Below, one piece after another: positions 17,472 to 28,873 of a stretch of 60,999 nt of DNA. Below the pieces are notes generated by a model. It saw nothing but the letters and a program-made list of their open reading frames with translations. It was not told the origin of the DNA and ran no database searches. The first letter of the stretch is position 1. Every line of letters begins with the position of its first letter. The position numbers and the translations under genes are program-made. The DNA comes from an uncultured SAR86 cluster bacterium (GTDB lineage Bacteria; Pseudomonadota; Gammaproteobacteria; Magnimaribacterales; D2472): the NCBI GenBank assembly GCA_902594005.1, contig CACJKN010000005.1:1-60999 (forward strand). Reading direction: 5' to 3'.

Positions 17472-19688
17472 CTATTCAGATCCAGCACTTGGCCAAACTA
17501 AAGGTACTTGTTGCTGAGGATTGAATACTCTGGGACCTTGAGCTGGATAGGCATTTGCTGCAGCACTTATTTCCTCTTTACTTAGGTATTCACTTGGTAA
17601 GAGCTTAAAGACGTCTAAACCTCTTTTAATCTCTGTACCGTATATATAACCTTCATAATAATAAGTCGACCAATAGCCCCCAGATATTAAGAGATCTTTA
17701 AGAATCGGACCTCTATCGAAGTAAGCTATCTCGATAGGGTTTGAAGAATCTGTAAAATCCATTATTGAAAGCCCGCCTTGATACCAAGCTTGAACAAAGA
17801 TATCGCGATTTGGTATTGGAATTATTGAGCCATTATGCGCAACACAATTTTCTGTTTCCATTTGCGGTGCTGGCATTTTGTAATGACTTCTAAATTCTAA
17901 TTTATTATCAACAATATCGTATATAGCGTCAGCTCCCCAATCTAATGGATCCCATGCTCTGCATCTAGCTCTTCCTCCTCCACCCCATTCATCGGTGAAG
18001 ATAACTTTAGTTCCATCATTATTAAAAGTAGCTGAATGCCAATATGCAAAACCTATATCAGTAACAACATCTAATCTCTTTGGATTATATGGATCAGAAA
18101 TATCAAAAAGAATTCCATTTCCAGAACAAGCTCCTGCAGCTATCTTAGCTGATGGGAAAACTGTAATATCATGACACTGATCAGTCCTCCTAGTATCTTG
18201 AGTATCGTCTCCGTGATCTCCGCCTCGCCATAGACCAGCTAGTGATCCAGTTTCAGGGTCGGCAAATACAGCTGGGCTTGATACGATCCTCGACTTAGAG
18301 GGATCTGCAACTGGTATTTCTATAACATCAATCCTAAACAATGCCGTTCTTTGGTCACCCGCAATATTGCCTATACATTCTTCCATTTCTTCATCATCTC
18401 TAACTCCTCCGGTCCCGGAGTTATAGACAATTATTTTTCCATCCGCTGTTGGACCATCAACTACAGAGTGAGTATGTGAACCTCTACAGGTTTGAACTGC
18501 ACCGACTTGCTTTGGTCTTTCTAAGTTTGAGATATCAAATATTCTTATTCCTCTAAACCTTTCAGGACTTGCATCTCTGCTAACACCTTCAAGCCCACAA
18601 TCTATCCTACTTCTGTTTTCTTCAACAGACATGATAAGTATGTCACCAACGATTGATACATCGCCTTGACCACCTGGACAAACAACCGATGATATAAGAT
18701 TTGGGATTCCATTGGAGTCAATCTTATACATGTTGAAGCCGTGATAACTTCCTGCCACTAATAAGTCATCTCTAAACGCCATATCAGTATTCGAAAAACT
18801 TAGCATGGGCGATCTAAGAGATCTTGATATTTCAGCAGTAGTTTTACCTTCATTATCTTCAGTAAGGTCTTCTGAGCCTTTACCTGTTGGATTAGTTGGA
18901 TCATAAAAACCTGTTGGTTTTCTTAATGAAGCTATTAATTCCAAGTTGAGAATTGCTTCATCTGCAGTATATAAACCATGAGCAAGCCCAGATCTTGGAT
19001 CATCAGATAAACCAACAGCTATGGTATTCATTCTTTCAATTTCCACTCCCTGATCATTTACAAGGTCAGAAACAAATTCATTCAAGATTGGGTCATATGC
19101 AGCACCTGAGAACTTTTTAAGATCTTTTACCATTTCAAGAGCCCCATCATGGTGAGCAATCATTAACTGAAGGAAAAGCCTGTCAAAGTCAGTACTTTTT
19201 GAGTTTTCTAGTTGCTTTAACTGTTTTGGGCTAGCCATGCCAACCATATCAAGGTGCATGCTCATATCATGATGTCCCATGTCATGATGATCATTCCCAT
19301 GATGATCCATCATAGAGTGTTCATTTTCTCCAGGAATATTCTCACCTCTGTCTTCAAGCCAACCCTCCATAAAGCTAATTTCATCTTCTTGAGATGCGTC
19401 AATTCGATCAGCTAAATCAACAATAGTAGGGTTATTTGTTCTTTTACCAACCATGCTTGACATAAGTATTGCCTGCTCGTGATGCACTATCATTCCTTGA
19501 AGGAACTTAACATCAGCTTCAATATATGATGTATTAGCAATATTTGTCGCATCCTCCGCATCCAAATTCTTAGATTCCTCACCAGGCGCTCCTGGCAAAA
19601 TAATTGGTGCATCATTTGCAGCCAACTCTGAATAGAAAAATAAAAGACAAATTGAAAATAAAGTTTGTAGTGATACGCTCTTTAACAT
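17472..19688 (-). CDS. Secreted DUF305 - His/Met-rich linker - LVIVD-repeat protein
   Basis: The 738-residue protein has a signal peptide (1-24). A first DUF305 helix pair carries GMIVHHEQAILMS (about 65-77). A His/Met-rich stretch follows (124-148, HSMMDHHGNDHHDMGHHDMSMH), then a second DUF305 pair with LMIAHHDGALEMV (175-187). From about 250 on it is a beta-propeller-like LVIVD-repeat region (FDISNLERPKQVG, FDISDPYNPKRLD, MDFTDSSNPIEIA). Some DUF305 proteins bind copper (for example CopM of Synechocystis); the His/Met content supports metal binding. AGGA precedes the ATG. A periplasmic or surface metal-handling role is inferred. Confidence 0.8.
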   Translation of the reverse strand: MLKSVSLQTLFSICLLFFYSELAANDAPIILPGAPGEESKNLDAEDATNIANTSYIEADVKFLQGMIVHHEQAILMSSMVGKRTNNPTIVDLADRIDASQEDEISFMEGWLEDRGENIPGENEHSMMDHHGNDHHDMGHHDMSMHLDMVGMASPKQLKQLENSKSTDFDRLFLQLMIAHHDGALEMVKDLKKFSGAAYDPILNEFVSDLVNDQGVEIERMNTIAVGLSDDPRSGLAHGLYTADEAILNLELIASLRKPTGFYDPTNPTGKGSEDLTEDNEGKTTAEISRSLRSPMLSFSNTDMAFRDDLLVAGSYHGFNMYKIDSNGIPNLISSVVCPGGQGDVSIVGDILIMSVEENRSRIDCGLEGVSRDASPERFRGIRIFDISNLERPKQVGAVQTCRGSHTHSVVDGPTADGKIIVYNSGTGGVRDDEEMEECIGNIAGDQRTALFRIDVIEIPVADPSKSRIVSSPAVFADPETGSLAGLWRGGDHGDDTQDTRRTDQCHDITVFPSAKIAAGACSGNGILFDISDPYNPKRLDVVTDIGFAYWHSATFNNDGTKVIFTDEWGGGGRARCRAWDPLDWGADAIYDIVDNKLEFRSHYKMPAPQMETENCVAHNGSIIPIPNRDIFVQAWYQGGLSIMDFTDSSNPIEIAYFDRGPILKDLLISGGYWSTYYYEGYIYGTEIKRGLDVFKLLPSEYLSKEEISAAANAYPAQGPRVFNPQQQVPLVWPSAGSE

Positions 19689-19702
19689 AATTAATTCCTA
19701 GG

Positions 19703-19825
19703 TCATTTAAACCTGTTGATGCGATCTTCCCTATCTGTTTGTTTTTTTGATGCTTTTACTTTTCCAAGTTTAAAAAAAACAAACAGTGATAGTGCAGCGA
19801 GAATTATAAAAAATAAGTTTTCCAA
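19703..19825 (-). CDS. Possible 40-residue single-pass membrane protein (TTG start)
   Basis: In the gap between the Bax-inhibitor and DUF305 genes a minus-strand frame runs from TTG at 19825 to TGA at 19703-19705. It encodes one hydrophobic helix (LFFIILAALSLFVFFKLG) and a basic, charged tail (KVKASKKQTDREDR). A GAG sits 7 bases before the TTG, next to the stop of the preceding gene. The helix-plus-tail layout resembles the N-terminus of Tim44-like proteins, but the rest is absent, so it may be a real small protein or a remnant. Confidence 0.4.
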   Translation of the reverse strand: MENLFFIILAALSLFVFFKLGKVKASKKQTDREDRINRFK

Positions 19826-19828
19826 GAC

Positions 19829-20563
19829 CTATCTCGATCTAAGTTTTGCTAAAAGTCTGAGGATCTCAAGATAAAGCCAGACTAAGGTTACCATTAATGA
19901 AAATGCTCCATACCATTCCATATATTTTGGAAGTCCAACCTCTGAACCTTCTTCAATAAAATCAAAATCTAAGACAAGATTAAGTGAAGCAATGCCTACA
20001 ACAAAAAGAGAGAATGCTATGCCGCCGATCCCATTTGAATGAATGAATCCAATACTATTCCCAAAAAAGGACATAATAATATTTACTAAATATAAAATAA
20101 AAATACCGCCAGTTGCTGAAACAACCATTAAACGAAAGTTTTCAGTAGGCTTAACAATTCCACTTTTATAACAAAATAGTAGCGTAGCTAAGATTCCAAA
20201 AGTTAGGCCAATTGCTTGGATGCCTATTCCAGGATACATAGATTCAAATACCGCAGTTATTGCCCCGAGAGCGACTCCCTCAATAGCAGCATAAGCGGGC
20301 GCTGTATAAGGAGAATTTTTAGGTCTGAAGATTGTGAAAAGAGCTATACCAAAGCCTATTAATATTGCAGGCATTATTAAAGCTTGAGCATTCCATCCAA
20401 GATAGGCTCCTCCAAAACACAAGGCTAATAAAATGCCTGTTTTATTTACAGTTCCATCAAGAGTCATTGCCTCACCGACAACATTTTGATTATCATTGAA
20501 GTGTTTTTGAAAAGCAGGGTTTCCCGATCTTCCAAAGTTATTAAGTGCTGAATGTTTAGACAT
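19829..20563 (-). CDS. Bax inhibitor-1 / YccA family membrane protein
   Basis: The 244-residue protein has a polar N-terminus (MSKHSALNNFGRSGNPAF) and about seven membrane helices. The BI-1-like pattern includes YAAIEGVALGAI, LNLVLDFDFIEEG and the terminal MEWYGAFSLMVTLVWLYLEILRLL. Members are proposed to be ion (Ca2+/H+) leak channels or membrane-protease partners; function here is inferred only by family. It lies 18 bases after the di-iron protein gene on the same strand. Confidence 0.88.
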   Translation of the reverse strand: MSKHSALNNFGRSGNPAFQKHFNDNQNVVGEAMTLDGTVNKTGILLALCFGGAYLGWNAQALIMPAILIGFGIALFTIFRPKNSPYTAPAYAAIEGVALGAITAVFESMYPGIGIQAIGLTFGILATLLFCYKSGIVKPTENFRLMVVSATGGIFILYLVNIIMSFFGNSIGFIHSNGIGGIAFSLFVVGIASLNLVLDFDFIEEGSEVGLPKYMEWYGAFSLMVTLVWLYLEILRLLAKLRSR

Positions 20564-20581
20564 ATATTTACCTATATAAGA

Positions 20582-21682
20582 TTAAACTGGGATTTTTTCA
20601 AATTCTTCAAGCGGTTTTCTCATCTCTGCCCAATCACACTCAAAATCATCTGGAGCATTTTCATATTCTAATAGACCAAGAGCCTCAAATTTTGGCCTCA
20701 CTTCGTCAGTAAGAAGACCAATTCTTGAAAGATTAGGTATAACTCTTGAGAAGAGGAAGTTTCTGAACATTTCAAAACTTCCAGTATTTAATTGGAACTC
20801 TCTAGCTTCTTCCTCTGTCATATTTAAAAAGCGTTGTTGAGACTTTGTATTGATAAGTCTTTCTCGTGAAATCACACAAGCTTCATATGCAAACTCGGCT
20901 CTTTCATTTATTTCTTCTGGACTCAAAGTTTTAATAAAATCTTCTAAATAATTAATGCCAAAAGTTACATGCCTAGCTTCATCTCTAATAACGTAGTGAA
21001 GTAACTGCTTTAAAAGAGGATCTTTTGATGTAGATTTCAGCATAGAGAAAGCTGCAAGAGCAAGACCTTCAATAATTATTTGCATCCCTATAAATTTAAG
21101 GTCCCATCTTTCATCAGTAAGGATTTTATCAAGCAGTGACTTTAATGCAGGATTAATAGGGTAGTGAATACCTATCTTTTCTTGAAGATATCTATTGAAA
21201 ACTTCAACATGTCTTGCTTCATCAAATGTTTGTGATGCTGCATAGAGCTTAGCATTATAGGTAGGTGCACAACTTGCTAATTGAGAAGCAACAAGGAGGG
21301 CACCTTGCTCACCATGCAAGAATTGACTCATTAATTCAGCAACATCATGTCTATCAAAAAGGATTTTTTCTTCATCCGATAGATTTTCATATGCTTCTAG
21401 TGTCTCATGAGGTAGCTCATCATCAGTCTCAAGGATTCTTTCATCTGCGGGATGCGTATAATCCCAGTTAAGATCAATTGACCCATTCCAGTTTAATTCT
21501 TTACCAAGCTCATAAAGCTTTTTAATTCTGTTATCTGCAACTGTGTAGTCCCAGTTATATGATCCAGTTAAAGGAGTTTTGAATATTTCAACTACATCCT
21601 CTACTTGTGATTGTGAGAGAGGAAGATCATCATCAAAATAAATTAAATCACTAGGTGGTCCGCTTTGTTTTTTTATTTTCAT
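20582..21682 (-). CDS. Ferritin-like di-iron oxidase/oxygenase of unknown substrate
   Basis: The 366-residue protein has a four-helix di-iron core with all six ligands visible: Glu125 (HGEQGAL), Glu155 and His158 (DEARHVE), Glu205 (IIEGLAL), Glu235 and His238 (DEARHVT). The spacing is like ribonucleotide-reductase R2-type and AurF/CmlI-type oxygenases, but no tyrosyl-radical context is evident. It is cytoplasmic. It lies 15 bases after cobT, yet has its own promoter inside the cobT 3' end. Position next to a CobS/CobT AAA+/VWA pair suggests these could load or remodel its metal site. The substrate is unknown. Confidence 0.75.
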   Translation of the reverse strand: MKIKKQSGPPSDLIYFDDDLPLSQSQVEDVVEIFKTPLTGSYNWDYTVADNRIKKLYELGKELNWNGSIDLNWDYTHPADERILETDDELPHETLEAYENLSDEEKILFDRHDVAELMSQFLHGEQGALLVASQLASCAPTYNAKLYAASQTFDEARHVEVFNRYLQEKIGIHYPINPALKSLLDKILTDERWDLKFIGMQIIIEGLALAAFSMLKSTSKDPLLKQLLHYVIRDEARHVTFGINYLEDFIKTLSPEEINERAEFAYEACVISRERLINTKSQQRFLNMTEEEAREFQLNTGSFEMFRNFLFSRVIPNLSRIGLLTDEVRPKFEALGLLEYENAPDDFECDWAEMRKPLEEFEKIPV

Positions 21683-21688
21683 AAATTA

Positions 21689-21718
21689 ATTATAAAGTTA
21701 TTCAAAAAGACCAGTCAA
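21689..21718 (-). promoter_or_regulatory. Near-consensus promoter giving a leaderless di-iron oxidase mRNA
   Basis: On the minus strand TTGACT (21713-21718) and a perfect TATAAT (21689-21694) are separated by 18 bases. The -10 box ends exactly 6 bases before the ATG at 21682, so the transcript should start at the start codon. It overlaps the 3' end of cobT (stop at 21698). No Shine-Dalgarno is present. Confidence 0.65.
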
Positions 21719-23440
21719 TTCATCTAACAGCGTTTCACCAAGACTGTCTGCATTACTTATTGTAATCGCATGATTATAGTATTTGGTAACATCATGACCG
21801 ATACCTATTGCTAATAACTCTATTTGATCTTTTTCATAAATATCCGCAATAACTTCTCTAAGATGATTATCAAGATAATGAGGATTATTTGCAGATAGAG
21901 AACTATCATCAACGGGAGCACCATCAGATATTACTATCATTATTTTTCTATCTTCAAATCTTTTTTGTAATCTTTTATTTGCCCACTGCAAAGCTTCGCC
22001 ATCTATGTTCTCTTTCAATAAACCATCTTTCAAGATAACGCCAAGAGATTTTCGTGATTTCCTCCAGCTATCCTCTGCTGATTTAAAAACGATGTGTCTC
22101 AAGTCATTTAATCTTCCTGGATGTGAAAAACCACCTCTTTGCAACCAACTCTTTCTTGAATCTCCACCTTTCCAATGTTTTGTTGTATAACCAAGAACTT
22201 CTGTTTTCACAGAACACCTCTCAAGCGTCGTTCCTATGATTTCAGCACAAACAGCAGCAAGATTTATTGATCTTCCCCTCATTGATCCTGAGCAGTCAAT
22301 CAATATTGATATTACGGTATCTTTAAAATCACTTTGCTTCTCTTCTTTAAAGCTTAATGGCTTGTTTGAATCAGTAATTATCCTAGTAAGCTTTGATGTA
22401 TCTAAAATTCCCTCATCTAGATCAAACTTCCAAGATCTATTCTGTTTCGCAAGTAATAAGCGCTGAAGCCTATTTGCTAATTTTCCAATTGTTTGCAAGT
22501 GGGGCTGAATGAGTTTATCTAACTGAATTCTTAGTCGGTTGATTTCTTTTAGATTTGAAAGTTCTGCTGCAGAAATAATCTCATCATACTTAGTGGTAAA
22601 AATAGAGTAATCAGAGCTTTCCTTTCCTATTTGATTATCATCAAAATCAACATTTGCTTCTAACTCTTCATCAATCGATATCTCAGCTTCTTGCAATATT
22701 TCTTGATCATCTGGGATTTCATCAACAAGAGATTGCATAAGATCTATTTCGTTATTAGGCTCCTCATCACTTTCAATTTCACTCATGTCATCAGATAAGC
22801 TCTCTTCATTTTCATCACTTTGTTCATCAAATTTTTCATTTTCTTCATGCTCATCTGACTTTTCGTGCTCCAATAATTTAAGAGCATCAAGTAAGGATAA
22901 TGAGCTTTTGAGAAAAGACTCTTCATTTTTCATTTTAGAAATCATATCTTCTGAAATTTTTTGAGCATTTCTTGAATTTATATTTGGGATTTGATCAATT
23001 AATCTTCTTTGCTCTTTGTCTAACTTAAATCCATTTAGATTTTTAAACCAAAGATTAATTAATGTAGGTAGCTGAATCTCATCATCGGCTAAATTTTTAG
23101 TAATATCGGATGAAAAATTTTGGATATTTAACTTAGCTCCGCTATATTCTTCAGAGCCTAAAATTTCTGCTCTTGCCATTTTAAGCTCATCAAAGATCTC
23201 ACCAGCTTCTCCAGGCAAAGTCTTTTTTATTTGATTATGTTGCAACCAAAATGCTTGCCTATCTGTTCTGCCTTTCCATGCAGATAATTTTCTCTTAATT
23301 CTTGGAGGATTTTTTAGATTTAATTTGGAACCTCTGGGAATAAGCCTATTGGAGTTCTCAGCAACAATCTCTTTATTTTTAGTTAATGCCTTAGTCCAGG
23401 ATAAAGCCGCATTTTGTTGTTCCTCACTATTAATAGCCAT
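21698..23440 (-). CDS. cobT: Cobaltochelatase CobT-like protein with VWA domain
   Basis: The 580-residue protein follows the CobT plan. The helical N-terminal half is followed by an acidic low-complexity stretch (about 191-270, rich in Glu/Asp). A C-terminal von Willebrand A domain has the MIDAS motif Asp382-x-Ser384-x-Ser386 (DCSGSMRG), and SDGAPVDD later. In aerobic B12 synthesis CobT works with CobS and CobN to insert cobalt. No cobN or other cob gene is in this window. It overlaps cobS by one base. Confidence 0.85.
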   Translation of the reverse strand: MAINSEEQQNAALSWTKALTKNKEIVAENSNRLIPRGSKLNLKNPPRIKRKLSAWKGRTDRQAFWLQHNQIKKTLPGEAGEIFDELKMARAEILGSEEYSGAKLNIQNFSSDITKNLADDEIQLPTLINLWFKNLNGFKLDKEQRRLIDQIPNINSRNAQKISEDMISKMKNEESFLKSSLSLLDALKLLEHEKSDEHEENEKFDEQSDENEESLSDDMSEIESDEEPNNEIDLMQSLVDEIPDDQEILQEAEISIDEELEANVDFDDNQIGKESSDYSIFTTKYDEIISAAELSNLKEINRLRIQLDKLIQPHLQTIGKLANRLQRLLLAKQNRSWKFDLDEGILDTSKLTRIITDSNKPLSFKEEKQSDFKDTVISILIDCSGSMRGRSINLAAVCAEIIGTTLERCSVKTEVLGYTTKHWKGGDSRKSWLQRGGFSHPGRLNDLRHIVFKSAEDSWRKSRKSLGVILKDGLLKENIDGEALQWANKRLQKRFEDRKIMIVISDGAPVDDSSLSANNPHYLDNHLREVIADIYEKDQIELLAIGIGHDVTKYYNHAITISNADSLGETLLDELTGLFE

Positions 23441-24414
23441 TAACTATTTTCTACTTCCAGCTCTTCGGCGAAACACCTCTGGAAATATTCGGCAACTATA
23501 GGTTTTTCAAGATCATCACATTTATTGAGAAAAGATAGTTTAAAAGATTCTTGAATATCCTTAAAAATAATAAAGTTTTCGGCCCAGGTTAAAAGTGTTC
23601 TAGGAGACATAAGATTTGATATATCACCATTGATGAAGCCCTGTCTTGTTAAGTTGCAAAGTTTAATCATATTAGAAAGTATTAATTTCCTTTTTGCAGA
23701 ATTAAAGCCTTTTAGTTTTCCAAGAACCAATTTTGACTCATGTTCAGGAGTTAAATAATTCAAAGTAGATAAAATATGCCATCTATCCATTTGGCCTTGA
23801 TTAATTTGTTGAGTTCCATGGTAAAGGCCTGTTGAGTCGCCCATTCCAATTGTATTTGTAGTCGCAAAAAGCCTAAAGTTCGAATGTGGTCTTAAAACTC
23901 TATTTTGATCCAATAAAGTAAGCTTCCCTTCGACTTCTAAAATCCTTTGTATTACAAACATAACATCAGGTCTTCCAGCATCATACTCATCGAAAACAAG
24001 AGCAACAGGATTTTGAATTGACCATGGAAGAATACCTTCTACAAATTTGGTAATCTGTTTTCCATCCTCTAGTTTAATAGCATCTTTACCAAGTAAATCT
24101 AATCTACTAACATGACTATCCAAATTAATTCTGATGCACGGCCAGTTCAATCTTGCTGCAACTTGTTCTATATGCGTTGATTTACCAGTTCCATGATAGC
24201 CTTGGATAATTACTCTTCTGTCATGCTCAAATCCAGCTAATATTGATAAGGTAGTTTTTTCATCAAATATATAAGAATTATCTATTTCTGGAACCCATTC
24301 AGTTTTTTCACTAAAGCCTTTTACAGTTAAATCAGAATTAATTTTAAAAGTTGACCTTACATTAACCTTTTGATCTGGCTTTTTTGGTAGATTAATTTTT
24401 TCTTCAGTATTCAT
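23440..24414 (-). CDS. cobS: Cobaltochelatase CobS-like AAA+ ATPase
   Basis: The 324-residue MoxR-type AAA+ protein has Walker A at 72-80 (GYHGTGKST), Walker B in VALVFDEYDAG near 137-147, sensor-1 Asn in ATTNTIG, and the arginine segment GQMDRW. The stretch around HVSRLDLLGKDAI is characteristic of CobS. It partners with the VWA protein CobT in the cobaltochelatase. The two genes overlap by one base. The upstream gap to the divergent SDR gene contains a 13-bp palindrome. Confidence 0.88.
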   Translation of the reverse strand: MNTEEKINLPKKPDQKVNVRSTFKINSDLTVKGFSEKTEWVPEIDNSYIFDEKTTLSILAGFEHDRRVIIQGYHGTGKSTHIEQVAARLNWPCIRINLDSHVSRLDLLGKDAIKLEDGKQITKFVEGILPWSIQNPVALVFDEYDAGRPDVMFVIQRILEVEGKLTLLDQNRVLRPHSNFRLFATTNTIGMGDSTGLYHGTQQINQGQMDRWHILSTLNYLTPEHESKLVLGKLKGFNSAKRKLILSNMIKLCNLTRQGFINGDISNLMSPRTLLTWAENFIIFKDIQESFKLSFLNKCDDLEKPIVAEYFQRCFAEELEVENS

Positions 24415-24453
24415 CTTATAAGCAATTTTTGAGTCCTGTATACTACATCCTGA

Positions 24454-24466
24454 GAAGTTAAACTTC
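24454..24466. promoter_or_regulatory. Palindrome in the cobS/SDR divergent intergenic region
   Basis: GAAGTT-A-AACTTC is a perfect 13-base palindrome in the 84-base gap between the divergent cobS and SDR genes. Its position makes it a plausible operator for a dimeric regulator acting on one or both genes. No matching known consensus is recognised, and an AT-rich gap can yield such a palindrome by chance. Confidence 0.35.
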
Positions 24467-24498
24467 CACTAATTATAAAATGTTTTTGAGTTTATAAA

Positions 24499-25254
24499 AT
24501 GAGTAATAGAGTAAAAAATAAAGTTGGTTTAATAACTGGAGCCGCCCAAGGTTTGGGCAAAGAAATGGCTAGATTATTAATTGAGGAAGGCGCCAAAATA
24601 GTCATGACTGATATAAATGAAGAGCTTTTGAAGAAGAGCGCAGAAGAGCTCAATGCCCCTTACTATGTTTTAGATGTTACCAAGCCAGAGGATTGGCAGA
24701 GTGTTTTAGGTAATATTGAAACTGAGTTCTCTCAACTCAATATTTTAATAAACAATGCCGGCATAGGAGGTGGCGGAGATGTTGAATCTTGTGATCTAGA
24801 AACATGGGATCAGGTTCACAAAGTTGATTTAGACTCAGTATTTTATGGATGTAAGTTTTCTCTTCCATTGATGAGGAAATCAGGGAATGGCTCGATTATA
24901 AATATTTCTTCAATTTCTGGGATTGTTGCAGGACATAACTTCTCAGCCTATAACTCAGCAAAAGCTGGAGTAAGGCATTTATCGAAGTCAGTTGCTCTAC
25001 ACTGCGCAAGAACTACCGATCTAGTAAGATGTAATTCTATTCATCCTGTTTTTACAAGAACAGAAATTCTGAAAGGTCTTTTTGATATGAACCCAGATGC
25101 TGACATAGAAGGAAAGCTTATAAAACAGATTCCAATAAGGAGATTGGGTGAGCCTATCGATATTGCTTATGCTGCATTATTTTTAGCATCAGATGAATCT
25201 TCAATGATAACGGGTACTGAACTTGTTATTGATGGAGGTTTAAGTGCCCAATAA
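24499..25254 (+). CDS. Short-chain dehydrogenase (NAD-dependent, FabG-like)
   Basis: The 251-residue protein has the classical SDR motifs: TGAAQGLG (14-21), NNAGIGG near 88-94, catalytic Ser in INISSISG, YNSAKAG at about 153-159, and a C-terminal EPIDIAYAALFLASDESSMITG followed by IDGG. An Asp ending the second strand (VMTDIN) favours NAD(H). It overlaps the thioesterase gene by 11 bases, so the pair likely works in acyl or hydroxyacid metabolism. The substrate is not defined. Confidence 0.87.
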   Translation: MSNRVKNKVGLITGAAQGLGKEMARLLIEEGAKIVMTDINEELLKKSAEELNAPYYVLDVTKPEDWQSVLGNIETEFSQLNILINNAGIGGGGDVESCDLETWDQVHKVDLDSVFYGCKFSLPLMRKSGNGSIINISSISGIVAGHNFSAYNSAKAGVRHLSKSVALHCARTTDLVRCNSIHPVFTRTEILKGLFDMNPDADIEGKLIKQIPIRRLGEPIDIAYAALFLASDESSMITGTELVIDGGLSAQ

Positions 25255-26127
25255 AAAGGCTATAAAAAGTACTTTAGGGCTATTTAATTTGGATAGAATT
25301 GACAGAGATGTCTTCCAATGGAGAGGTCAAAACTTTGGCTGGCAAAGAATTTATGGCGGCCAAGTCATGGCGCAATGCCTTATTGCCGCAGATCATACTG
25401 TAGAAGCCCCTCATCATGCTCATTCTTTCCATTCTTATTTTTTAAGACCAGGAATTATGGAGGAATCAATATTATTTGATGTTGATAGAATCAGGAATGG
25501 AAAAAGTTTTACTACTAGAAGAGTTAGAGCTATCCAAAATGGCGAGGCAATATTTGCATGTTCAATTTCTTTCCAAAAAGAAGAAAAAGGATTTGAGCAT
25601 CAGATTGATATAGACCTTAACGAAATTCCAAAACCTGAAGATCTTCCAAGCGACTGGGAGCTAAGAAATAAAGCAATTGAACAACTTCATGGGAAAAAAA
25701 AGGATAAGTTCTTTTTAAGAGAGCAAGAAATTGAAATGCGAGCCACTCAAAACTTTGACTATGTTCAACCAAAAAAGAGTGAGCCATTAAGGGATATTTG
25801 GATGAGACCAAATGGTGAAATTCCTAGTGACTTAGTGATTAATCAAGCACTATTATTGTATGCATCAGACCGTGGCTTGCTTGGCACTGCTCAACTGCCC
25901 CATGGAATTAATTTTATGTCTAAGTATTTTCAAAGCGCTAGCTTAGATCATGCTATGTGGTTTCATTCAAAGGTAGATTTTTCAGACTGGATGCTTTATC
26001 GAATTGATAGCCCTATAGCAAGGAATGCAAGAGGATTCTCAAGAGGATCTATTTTTGATTCTAAAGGCAAACTAGTTGCAAGTTGCGTTCAGGAAGGATT
26101 AATGAGGATGTGGGACAAGCCGAAAGA

Positions 26128-26131
<4 letters not shown>
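25244..26131 (+). CDS. tesB: Acyl-CoA thioesterase II (TesB)
   Basis: The 295-residue protein is a double hotdog thioesterase. The first half has RIYGGQVMAQ and HSFHSYFLRPG. The second half has the conserved Asp in YASDRGLL, HSKVDFSDWMLY, ARGFSRGSIFD and the Gln in VQEGLMRM. The E. coli active-site Thr position is taken by the S-P of DSPIAR, as in some other family members. It hydrolyses acyl-CoA to free acid. The start is GTG, fixed by GGAGGT (25234-25239) four bases upstream, inside the SDR gene. It converges on hemE, overlapping it by 4 bases. Confidence 0.92.
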
Positions 26132-28846
<2,715 letters not shown>

Positions 28847-28847
28847 T

Positions 28848-28853
28848 TATGAT
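28848..28853 (+). promoter_or_regulatory. -10-like box for gltB
   Basis: TATGAT lies 20 bases before the gltB ATG, matching the -10 consensus in five of six positions. The -35 region would fall on the AGTATGACA repeat and is not TTGACA-like, which would fit activator dependence. This is the only space for a gltB promoter outside the gltD coding region. Confidence 0.35.
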
Positions 28854-28873
28854 AAAATCTATTCCCTTCCATT

